Origin: Diplonema japonicum
Taxonomy: Eukaryota; Euglenozoa; Diplonemea; Diplonemida; Diplonemidae
Length of the DNA stretch: 64,000 bases
Assembly (NCBI GenBank): GCA_964019335.1
Contig: OZ025661.1
Location: 462,001-526,000 of the forward strand
Direction of reading: 5' to 3'
The number at the start of each line of letters is the position of its first letter. Positions within the stretch are counted from its first letter, which is position 1. Positions 10,855 to 20,062 of the stretch are shown here, piece by piece. The translations under genes were made by a program, and so were the position numbers. The notes under the pieces were generated by a model that was given only the letters and a program-made list of their open reading frames with translations, was not told the DNA's origin and searched no databases.

Positions 10855-13551
10855 GAGGAAAAAAAAAATAATTTAACAGCGCAAGATGAATCAGGGGAGG
10901 GGTTTTCCCGTTTCTTTGAATAGTTCTTGGGCGTTAATCTGCTCCCCCCCCATAAATGGGGGGGGGGGGGGGGGGGGCAACCAATCTGAGAAGGGGAAAA
11001 AGAAAGGGGCGCGAGGAGGGAGGGGAATACCCAACCAGAAATACAGTTTTTCAAAGCAAAAATGTTTCTGGGGTCTTCTTTTTTTTTTTTTTTCCCCTCT
11101 GATGGGTGTCTTTTCTTGAATCCCACGCGAGGGGGGGGGCGGCGGAAATCGCTTTATACAATGCAATTCTGCTTTCCTGTTGCAGGATTGCATTGCATAT
11201 AACCGGCATATGCTCAGTTTCCCAGTACACTAACTGCATGCTGCATGATCGTCACGGTCATGTGAATCTTTTTACCTTTGAGATCACCGGCCGGGGGGGG
11301 GGGGGGGAAGGAAAGGGGAGGAAGCCGAAAAAAAGAAGAAAGAAAAAAAAAAACACATTTTCAGCAAGTAACAATGCATCTGCTTTGATATATGGTCTTT
11401 ACAGTGAGCCCCCTCAGCACATTGAAATTTCATCGAGTTTCTCTTGACTTTAAAGTTAAATTCGAACAATGGTGGAGGCGCGAGTTGTTTCTGACAAAAT
11501 AAAAACAAAAATAAAAACATTTAAAAAAAAACAGAGAAAAAAAAAAAAAAAAAAGAGGCTGACCACATTTGGTTTCAAAATTTCTTTCAACTTCCCCCCT
11601 CCCCCCCTCGTGTTATTTTTTTTTTCCATTTTTTTCTTTCCTTAGTACGCCGAGTTAGCATTTGGCGTCAGGAGGATTTATGTTTCTTTCTTTTTTTTTT
11701 GACTTTCTCAAAGAAGAAGAAAAAAATAACAACAAAGGGTGGCGGCGTGCAATGATAAAAAAAAAGGGGGGGACGTGGACAGGGCGGGTTTTTTTTTTCT
11801 TTTTTTCGGAATGTTTCTTTTTTTTTTTTTCTTTTTTTAATTCTACCAACCAAGATGGAGGAGAGGAGGGAGGTTGCCGGTAGGAGTACCCTCAGGCGAG
11901 CACAAGCTGTTCCTGCAAAAAAAAGGTGCAGCCGAGGTACCACCTTTGCGCGACAATGAAAAAAGAAGAGGGGGGGGGGGGGGGGGGGAGAAACCCGTCA
12001 TCTCATAGTCAATATGAGAATTTATGTTTGTGATATATTTAACACTTAGAACTTCCAGTCCAGACTGTTTCTCCACCCCATTCCGCCTTACAACAAATAG
12101 GGGGGGGGGGGGGTATGCGCGGGACAAGTATGATTGCAGTGTTTTTTTTTCTTTTTCTTCTTTCTTTATTTTCTTTTCTTTTTTTTTTTTATCTTTCCCC
12201 AGTACCCCTTTTCTTTTTCTTCAGCTGACACTCAACTTTTGCTTACAAATTAAAAGTTGACTACAGGCAATTTCTTTTTCTTTTTTTTTAATAAAAATAA
12301 ATAAAAATCTCCCCCCCACCCTCTCGTTTTCATTAGGTTTTTAAAGAAAAGAAAAAAAACCCCCGTTCCTTGATTAGGAGGGGGTGCTAGTATTTGGAAA
12401 ATAGATTTTTTTTTGACCTTTTGAACTGAGGTACGGGAGGGAGGGGTATTCAGACTAAAAAAAACAAGGGGGGGGGTGAAAAAATATAACCCCTAAACGC
12501 CTGAGAGGACGTTGTCATTAATTCAAAATTTGCTTTTTTCGCTAAGTACTTTTTTTTTGAACACGGCCCCTGGACTTCAAAATATGGCATTGTTGCGCGG
12601 TTTATTTTGTCTTGGAGCTATATTTTGCGTTAAAAGTTTTGTTTTAACCCATGAAGGACCGTTGTTTTTGGTCTAAAAAGCCGATTTTGAACTTCTTGTT
12701 CTCATATAAAAAACAAAATGGCAAGGATGGAGTTATAGGATGCCTAGCCATATTATTTTCACTACCCCAGTTCTGGAGCGCGAAGCAACAATGAAAGATA
12801 AAGGAAAATTGGCATAGAACAAAATGGAACAGACAGAAGAGAAAAAAAAAAGAAAGAAAAAAAGAAATGGGATTGAGTTAGCTGAACACTACTCTTAAAC
12901 CCCTTTTTATTCTCTTTTTTTTTTTTTTTTTTTCCCCTTACTCTTCCCTTCCCTTTGGGCTATGATGGTGAAAAGATGGCAATATCCTCAATCATCATAA
13001 CTTAAAGGGCTTTTTTTTTTTTTTTTTTTTCTTTCTTTCTTTCTTCGCTTTATTCTTTTTTTTTATTTCCGCCTTGTTGCCCCTTTTATTTCGTTTTCTT
13101 TCTTCACTCAAAAGGGGGGGGTGAAAAAAATATCAAAATTTTGGCAAAGCTATTCAGTGTAGTCTATGGATAAGAAAAAAAGAGGGGAAAAAAAAAAAAA
13201 AAAAAAAAAAAAAAGACCTGTGCCCTAAAATGAACCCAAGAGGCTCTCTACAGGAAATCATAATTAGGACACGGGCGCAATTTAAATAAAAAAAAGAAGA
13301 AAAATGGCGACAAAACTACCAGGTGAATTTCCCAACGTGGAAAAAAACCCCCCCTTTTTTCTCTATGGTTTACATTTTAGGAAGAAAAAAAAGGCGAGCC
13401 TTACTTGTGGGGAGGTCATATACAAGAAACAGTAGAGAAGAAGGGAAAAAAAAAAAAAAAAAAAGAGTTTCGTTTTGCAGGGAGAAAAAAAAAAGAGAAA
13501 AAAAAAATACTGTAAAGGAAAACCACCAGAGGGGGGAAAATGTCCGGAAGG

Positions 13552-13582
<31 letters not shown>

Positions 13583-14392
13583 CCACTGGAGGTTTAAGTC
13601 CAGATACTGTCCCCCCTTCTTTTTTTTTCCCCCCCCTTCTGGTGATATTTTCCTTCCAGTAAAAAGTGTGGATATTTCTCTTTTCTCTCTGCCGGCTTCA
13701 TATTTTGGCTTTTTTTTTTAAAGTCCCCCCCCCAGGGCGCAAGAAAAAACTTTTTCTTATTTCCCTTCCTTCTCGTTCCTAACAAATGCAAGTGTAGTAG
13801 GCTATGCACAAAGAAAGACAAAAAAAAAAGAAAAAAGCAAGGCATGTAACACGAGAAAGTCTTAATCTCCCTCTCTTCATTTTCCTTTTTTTTCCCCTCT
13901 CTCTCTTCTCTTTCTTAACTTCTTGCAGCTTTCTTCCTTCATACTTAAATCTCCCCCCCCCCCCAATATCTAAAAAAGGGGATTATCTAATGCCCCCCCC
14001 CCCCCATTTGTTTCTTCCTTTTTTTCTTCTTTCTTTCTTTTTGCATCTCTCAAATTCCTTGCAAATAGGATAGGGGGAGGGGGGGGAGTCTGTGTTGTTG
14101 CTGTTAATTTCCCATTGGAAAAAAAAGAGGGAGTTATATACTACACTGCCGGAGGGGGGGTACAAAAAAAGAAACAAAAAAAAAAAAGCACCTTTACTCC
14201 ACGGCATCAACGGCAGGGGAAAAAAAAAAGAAAAAAAAACCAGCAAACGGAGAGAAGGGGGAGTATTTTGGAAAGGGGAGAAGGAGAAGTGAATAAAGAC
14301 CAGGCCTTTCCTGATAGCAAGAGGGGGGGTTTTTTTTTAAAAATTTATTTTTTCTCTCCCTTGCGGAAGGCCGGTTTTTTTTACAACCCCTC

Positions 14393-14394
<2 letters not shown>

Positions 14395-14454
<60 letters not shown>
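14395..14454 (+). repeat. Uninterrupted 60-base poly-A tract
   Basis: Sixty consecutive A residues on the plus strand (T60 on the coding strand) lie 37 bases past the stop of the next kinase gene. It is the longest homopolymer in the window. Length in the living genome is uncertain because such runs are error-prone. Confidence 0.9.
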
Positions 14455-14457
<3 letters not shown>

Positions 14458-14490
14458 CCTAGAAAGGACGAGTCCCAACACCCTTCTCCC

Positions 14491-15951
14491 TCAAGACCGT
14501 TCACCCAGTGTACCGGTTCCAGTGCAACTCCCAGAGTCTGCGCAAGGGTTTCTGGATGCATTCCAATGGCAATAGTGATCGAGCTCACAAGAGGAGTGCA
14601 GAGAAGACTCTTCAACAGTTGTCGCGAGAGAAGTACCGAGGGAAGGGTCCTCGGTGATGGTGGTAATGTTAGTATGCTGCACGTAGTTGTGAGTCGACAG
14701 CGAAGGAATGAAGAATGGATCTGTGAGGAGTTCTTCGGCGTCCGGGCGTTCATCCGGGTCACGTTCAAAACACCTCAAAACCATGTCCTCTAAGAGCAAA
14801 GGGATATCACGCGGCAACCCTGCCGGTGGTCCCTCCGAACAGCCTATCATGAAGATCAACGCAAAAGGCGTTACCCCAGATGCGTCCCAAGGATGGTGCC
14901 CTAACATTTCTATAACAGTGCAGCCAACTGACCAAATGTCACTTTTTGGATTTTCTGCCATCTCTGGGCAGTGAACTACCTCTGGTGCTAGATATGCGGG
15001 TGTCCCGATCAGAGTGTTGTAGCCGCCACCTTCTTCTTGTTTTGCGAGTTCCGTCTCAAGCGTGCGATCAGTTGCAATGTCGATGATTTTCAAAACTCCT
15101 TTCAACCCGATTAGGATGTTTGTTCCTTTTATGTCGCCGTGTGTGAAGCCGCAGGAGTGGAGGTGCGCCAGGCCTTTTAAAATTTGTTTTGTGTAATTTC
15201 GTATGTGGGGCAACGAGAGCGGGCCGTTACGTGAGATGAGATTGGCGATGGACCCCCCTGGACAGTGCTCCATGAAGATGTTTATGATGCCTTCCTCGTG
15301 GGTGCACCCGTAGAATGTAACCAGATTGCTGTGTTGCAGCTGTTGGAGGATTTTCACCTCCTCGCGGTACTGTGGGTAGATGTTGTTGGACATTGCAACC
15401 TCGATCACCTTGACTGCTATCAAAACTCCTGATGTGTCAACCCCTTCATAAACACTGCCATGTCGTCCCACTCCAAGAAGCTTAACTTTTTTCCAAGATG
15501 GTACATCTGAGTCGCAAGGTCCTCCATCACTTCGCCAGGTGGCCAAATCTGTCATACAAGTGAGAGCATCCGGAGCTGGGTAATAAGTGTCACGGTTTGT
15601 CCATTGTGCTGATGAAGGTGGTGGAGGTGATATGTGGCCTGTCAGAATGGCGATGGTGTCGTTGCTTGTTGCTGTGACACCGGTTTTCCCTGTTTTTTCT
15701 AGGGAATTGTTGTCGCCGAGAGTTTGTGTTTTTTCGAGATCGACGTGCCGCTGAGGGGGGGAGAGGAGTACTGTTTTCCCGGTTCCCGTGCTGTTAAGCT
15801 TGTCCCTTGCCAGCGCTGGTAGCTTAGACCCGTCCTTCTTCTGTTCATCCTCCACACACACCAATACGTCGTTGAACTCGTTTACGGTTTTTGGGGCTTT
15901 TATCGGGGCGGTGCTCCCTTGTGGGGGTGCCTTCCCACTGCAACATCCCAT
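14491..15951 (-). CDS. STE11/MAP3K-like protein kinase with altered HRD and DFG motifs, likely acylated
   Basis: Single-exon frame of 486 residues. It starts MGCCSGK, a typical dual acylation signal (myristate on Gly2, palmitate on Cys3/4), so membrane attachment is inferred. After a 150-residue low-complexity linker, the kinase domain spans about 151-415. It has a Gly loop GVGRHGSV, the lysine motif IAVKVIE, a helix-C Glu in YREEV, and the STE-type phrases GGSIANLI, LKGLAHLHSCG and GTPAYLAPEVV. The catalytic loop reads HGDIKGTN instead of HRDIKGxN, and the metal-binding motif reads DIA instead of DFG. The two catalytic Asp residues, the Lys and the Glu remain. It may therefore still be active, but with non-standard control of the activation loop. 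The C-terminal 70 residues are Thr/Ser/His-rich. No intron is needed. Confidence 0.8.
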   Translation of the reverse strand: MGCCSGKAPPQGSTAPIKAPKTVNEFNDVLVCVEDEQKKDGSKLPALARDKLNSTGTGKTVLLSPPQRHVDLEKTQTLGDNNSLEKTGKTGVTATSNDTIAILTGHISPPPPSSAQWTNRDTYYPAPDALTCMTDLATWRSDGGPCDSDVPSWKKVKLLGVGRHGSVYEGVDTSGVLIAVKVIEVAMSNNIYPQYREEVKILQQLQHSNLVTFYGCTHEEGIINIFMEHCPGGSIANLISRNGPLSLPHIRNYTKQILKGLAHLHSCGFTHGDIKGTNILIGLKGVLKIIDIATDRTLETELAKQEEGGGYNTLIGTPAYLAPEVVHCPEMAENPKSDIWSVGCTVIEMLGHHPWDASGVTPFALIFMIGCSEGPPAGLPRDIPLLLEDMVLRCFERDPDERPDAEELLTDPFFIPSLSTHNYVQHTNITTITEDPSLGTSLATTVEESSLHSSCELDHYCHWNASRNPCADSGSCTGTGTLGERS

Positions 15952-18312
15952 CCCTCCTCCCCCTTCCCCCCTTTTTTTGTATGTACTTATTTTGAGAAAT
16001 TTGAAAAAAAGAAGAAAAAAAAAGAAAAAAAGAAAAAAAACGAGGGTGGTAAAACATTATTAGAAGAAAGAAAAAAGAAAAGAAAAGAAAAGGTTCCCCC
16101 CCCCCCCCCTCCCTCTATTATCCACTCCTCACTCTTTTTTTTATTTTTTTTAGAAATAGATGAAAAAAAAAACAAAAAACAAAAAAAAAGAGAAACACTC
16201 CCTCTGATGGGGGCGTTTGATTGAGGGCGGGAGGAAAGCAGATAGAGGGGGGGGGGGGGGTCTTAACGGAGGGCGAAAAGAAAGTGATGGGAAGGATAAA
16301 AAGGATGGGGGGGGGGGGTGCAAATGAAGCACAAGGGCACACACCTCAACAGCCACCACAACGCACGAAGGTGGGATGAAGAAGAGAAAAAAAAAAGGTG
16401 ACGAGGAGAAAGAGGACAACAAGGAGGTGTGATGTGTTAGGAGACAGATATCTCTTTAAAAAATTAGTTTAAGGGTGGGGGAGGGGGGATAAAATAAGTT
16501 ACTTCAGCTTTTACATTCCTTTGATGCATACTGTAAATCCCTTAACTTTCTTCTTTCTAGATTCCAGCATCCACCCCTTAAATAGCATATCCTTCTTTTC
16601 CTTTCCCAGGAAAATCAACTACAAGGCTATAAAATTCGCTTTTAGGACAAAAGAGTCCTTGCGAAAATATTTTGAGAGTGAAAATTAAGAGATTTATAGT
16701 AATCTTGTTTTTTTTTCTCTTCCCCCCCCCTCTTTTTTCTTGTTCTCATCTTGAAATGTAAGCTAAAGCAGGAGACAGAAGGAGTGAACGGAGCACAACT
16801 AAAAAAAAGAAAAGATATTTTTCTCTCGGCTCGTTGGAAGAAAAAAAAAACCTCCAACCTAATGGAGAACTTTCTCCTCCTCTTTTTTTTTTGTTTTTTT
16901 TTTTTGTTTTTTTTTTTGTGTTCTCTATTTCTTTCTCTTAGACATTTTGCACCAAATCCACCATTCCTCCGTTAGTCCAGAATTTCTTTATAAAGGAAGA
17001 AGAAGAAAAAAAGAACGGAAGAAAAAAAAATGAATTCTGGGACCGGAAAGAAATACCTTTTTAGGGTGATCAGCCTGATTTTTCATTCTTCTTTTTTTTT
17101 TTTTGTTTTCTTTTCGTTTCTCCCTTTTGAGATTTCGCTTCTTGTGTCTCCCCTCCTGTAAGAAGGTTGGCGACTTTTTGTTTTAATATATAAATATATA
17201 TATTTCTTTTAGCGAAACTATATGTTGTGTCTATACTTTCGCCAAGGGGCAGGTAAGAGGGGAGAGAAAAAGGAAACTCAGTGCCTCCAGCTGAAACTCT
17301 GTGCAGTTGCAGCCGAGCCCATCCCTTGTCGCCCCCTCAGTTGTGCAGGGCTGTACCGCACTTGCGTAAGGATCCACCTCAGGAACTAATTAATTACTTC
17401 TCTTAGCTTTCAAAAAAGGGGTTCTAGGCATTTCTCAGTTAGCGGGAAACAGAATATAAAATATCACTGTTTTTTTTTTTTTTTGTTTTTTTTTCCCGCC
17501 TCTTTGCAGATGTGCACGTCTCGCTCCTTCTGACTAAACAGAACTGAGGAACGCAAAGTAACTGTTTTTGCCTCGAAAAAGAAAAATAGAACCAATGAGG
17601 TGCTAAGGAAGTGGGGTGGGGTGGGCGAGAAAGAAGGTATAGTATTGTGTTTTTTCTTTTTTTTTTTTTTTTTGCTATTGCTTGTGAAATTCCTGCGAGG
17701 GGGGGGGGGGGGGGGGGGGGGAAGGATGGGGGAAAAAAAAAGGAAAAAAAAAAAAAAAAAAAAAAAAGAAAAAAAAAAGAAAAAAAAAAAAAAAAAAAAG
17801 AGACATTTAAGGGTACCTGCGGTATGTGGCAGGACGCCTAAAATAAAAAAAAATGCTATTTACTCACAACGAAAAAAAAGATCATGTGTTGTGAGCAAGG
17901 TGATTTTATTTTACTCTCTTTTGTTCGACCTCTCAATTTTACTTCATTCAGGTGCCCTAATATGACCCAATCACCGACAACAAAAATTTGGAGCGTTGGG
18001 AATGACACAACAGATTGAGAGGAGTAAAATAAAAAAAAGAATTGTGGTAAGTAGTACTTACTTCTTTGTTTTTGTCCGGAGGACTTAACCTCATACCATG
18101 TTTGGAACACTGGTTTACCACATTCTTTTCTCGTTTGAAAAAAAAAAGAAAATTTTTATTGGATTCTGGCAATGCACGTAAGTTACTTCAGCCCGTCGTG
18201 AGGGAGAGGGGGGGGGGGGGGGGGGTGTTGTCATCAACACCCTTTAGTAAATACTCTATTGCTATTTTTTCTCTCTCTTTTTTTCTTTTTCTTTTTTTTA
18301 TACCGGATTTGT
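15952..18312. other. Homopolymer-rich intergenic region
   Basis: No gene is seen. An island of normal base composition at about 17270-17400 is not recognisable as coding or as a known RNA. A long G run (about 17700-17721) and A runs precede copy B of the hairpin repeat. Confidence 0.6.
17799..17846 (+). repeat. Dispersed A-flanked hairpin repeat, copy B
   Basis: Reads GAGACATTTAAGGGTACC, TGCGGTATGTGGCAGG, ACGCCTAAAATAAA. It is diverged from the copies near 10.8 and 31.3 kb but keeps the outer AGG/CCT and the inner stem. The inner stem is one pair longer here (CCTGC/GCAGG), where the other copies have a C-A mismatch. Confidence 0.5.
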
Positions 18313-18430
18313 ATTTATATTGTTCAGTTTTAATAATGGTCTGGGAATTTAGTGTACTGTATAAATTATGTACCTTTTTCGGATTTTGGACCCAACTTGG
18401 GACTTTTTACAGAACAATACAAATAAACTA
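18313..18430 (+). repeat. Left copy of an AT-rich direct repeat
   Basis: About 110 bases that recur with roughly 75-80 percent identity at 18945-19052. The best-kept core is TTATGTACCTTTTTCG, a short variable part, CCCAACTTGGGAC, then ACAGAACAATAC. The two copies bracket a plus-strand zinc-ribbon remnant. Confidence 0.6.
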
Positions 18431-18454
18431 TTTTTATTATTTTTGGCCTGCCGA

Positions 18455-18827
18455 TGCAGATGCAGGAGTTGACCCTGATGGAGATTGATCCATTGGAGCC
18501 ATTGGGACTGTCGGTCGACCCGGAACCAGCACCCGAAGACACGGATGTTCAGCAGGCTGGCCATTTCTGATGCGCCTTCTTCTGACGAAGAAGCAGAAGA
18601 AGAAGAAGAAATGCCTGACCAAGAAGCCCAGCCCTAAGACCAAGCCAGGTGACCCCAAGCCAGCGAACAACGTGACGAGGGTGCCCTGCCCCAACTGCAG
18701 CGCAACCCTCAAGCAGGTTAGAAAGGAGAGACCAGGGTGGGAGTGCACGGAATGCTCTGGTGAGCATGACATGAGCACCCGCGGGAGGGTCTGCCGGTCC
18801 TGCGACTATGTGGTGTGCTACGTGTAG
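18455..18827 (+). pseudogene. Plus-strand acidic and zinc-ribbon gene remnant
   Basis: This is one of two coding-like plus-strand stretches in the window. It falls in three overlapping frames. The first gives an acidic segment (MQELTLMEIDPLEPLGL ...). The second continues the acidic theme (SDAPSSDEEAEEEEEMPD). The third is basic and then has a well-formed Cys array (CPNC, CTEC, CRSCDYVVC) with spacing like C1/DC1-type or ZZ-type zinc domains. Frame changes fall near a T run and in a GAA repeat, as if indels had broken one gene. It is flanked by two similar AT-rich repeats, which suggests a duplicated or mobile segment. It could instead be a short functional gene made only of the third frame (18570-18827, 85 residues). 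Confidence 0.4.
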
Positions 18828-18944
18828 GACTGGGCAATAGTGAACTAGAATTGCGGTAATACCACCCCCCCCCCCCCCCCTCCCGGTTTTGTTTTGTCTT
18901 GGGATTATATATTTTTAGGGATATTTTCCGGTATTTTTTTTTAT

Positions 18945-19052
18945 TTTTGTAAATTTTATGTTCTGTTTTAATGGTGTTCTGTAGATATTATGTACCTTTT
19001 TCGAATTTTTTGCCCAATTTGGGACTTTTCACATAACAATATAAGTACAAAT
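18945..19052 (+). repeat. Right copy of an AT-rich direct repeat
   Basis: Matches 18313-18430 in the same direction. The shared core includes TTATGTACCTTTTTCGAATT, CCCAATTTGGGAC and ACATAACAATAT. The CCCAA-TTGGG part is a short palindrome in both. Confidence 0.6.
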
Positions 19053-19723
19053 CTGGTATCTAAAACCCCCGTTATTTCTCTCTTTTTCGCAATTATAAAA
19101 AAAAAAAAAAAAAAGCAAAGTCCCACTCCTCGCGAAGAAAGGTCGGAAGGAAGTACTCAAAAAACTTTTTAAAAAATGACCAGTGACATACTGAACCACC
19201 GGGGGGGGGGGGATCCAAATATTTATACAGCGTACTTTTTTTTCTTTCTTTTTTTGGATTTTGCGTGAAATAAAATAAAAAAAGAGCAGAGAGGGGGGGG
19301 GGGGGGGGGAATAAAGTAAGCACGCACAAGAACAACACATCATGGATCCTCGTCTCCTTGGAAAAATAAAAAAAATGTCAACAAACAAAGTCGCTGGCGT
19401 TATTTGCTTCTTCGTTCTCTCGGGCCTAAATGTAAGCCAACAAGTGACGGTTTTGATAGCCCCTTACCTTTTTCATCTTATTTTGCAAGACGGGGAGGGG
19501 GGGGGAAAGAAAAAAAAGAAACCAAATCCTTTAAGTGACTACAGGGGCGACAGTTCCTTCTTCTGTCTTCATCTTTCCATACTCGGCTATCTTTTTTTTA
19601 TTTTAATTCTCCCCTTGGGGCTTCACCTTGTCAGGATTTTGGCTTTTTTCTTGTCTTTCCCCCCCCCCTTTTTTTCTTTACGATCTTGAGAGCCATCTTC
19701 CTTCTGCTTGAGAGGACAGGCGA

Positions 19724-19760
<37 letters not shown>

Positions 19761-19836
19761 ATAACAAAAAAAATGAAATTGCAAAGGAGGTGCAAAGAAT
19801 ACAAAATACATAATCGAGGTTCGAGGGGAGAAAAAG
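19053..19836. other. Homopolymer-rich intergenic region
   Basis: Nothing recognisable. ORFs on both strands are low complexity. Confidence 0.6.
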
Positions 19837-20036
19837 NNNNNNNNNNNNNNNNNNNNNNNNNNNNNNNNNNNNNNNNNNNNNNNNNNNNNNNNNNNNNNNN
19901 NNNNNNNNNNNNNNNNNNNNNNNNNNNNNNNNNNNNNNNNNNNNNNNNNNNNNNNNNNNNNNNNNNNNNNNNNNNNNNNNNNNNNNNNNNNNNNNNNNNN
20001 NNNNNNNNNNNNNNNNNNNNNNNNNNNNNNNNNNNN
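19837..20036. other. Assembly gap of 200 N
   Basis: Exactly 200 N, flanked by A-rich sequence on the left and a C12 run on the right. It is probably a scaffold gap of nominal size. It begins 26 bases past the likely stop codon of the cyclase-kinase gene. Confidence 0.95.
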
Positions 20037-20062
20037 CCCCCCCCCCCCTACTCAAACTTCTC

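Larger units (their letters stand above)
10232..14490. other. Gene-poor 4.3-kb region
   Basis: No gene could be supported. The region is dominated by A, T, G and C homopolymers. Islands of ordinary composition occur near 11130-11280 and 12480-12830, with stop codons in all frames and no recognised RNA gene. One copy of a dispersed hairpin repeat lies at 10805-10854. The far right end carries a 60-base A run. Confidence 0.6.

Noticed and set aside
12486-12500. A 14-base match to part of the UNC50 coding region
   Set aside because: Matches of this length are expected by chance in 64 kb and nothing around it is similar.
19342-19689. 115-residue plus-strand frame
   Set aside because: Composition shifts from mixed to Lys- and Phe-rich along homopolymers, with no domain and no leader signal.
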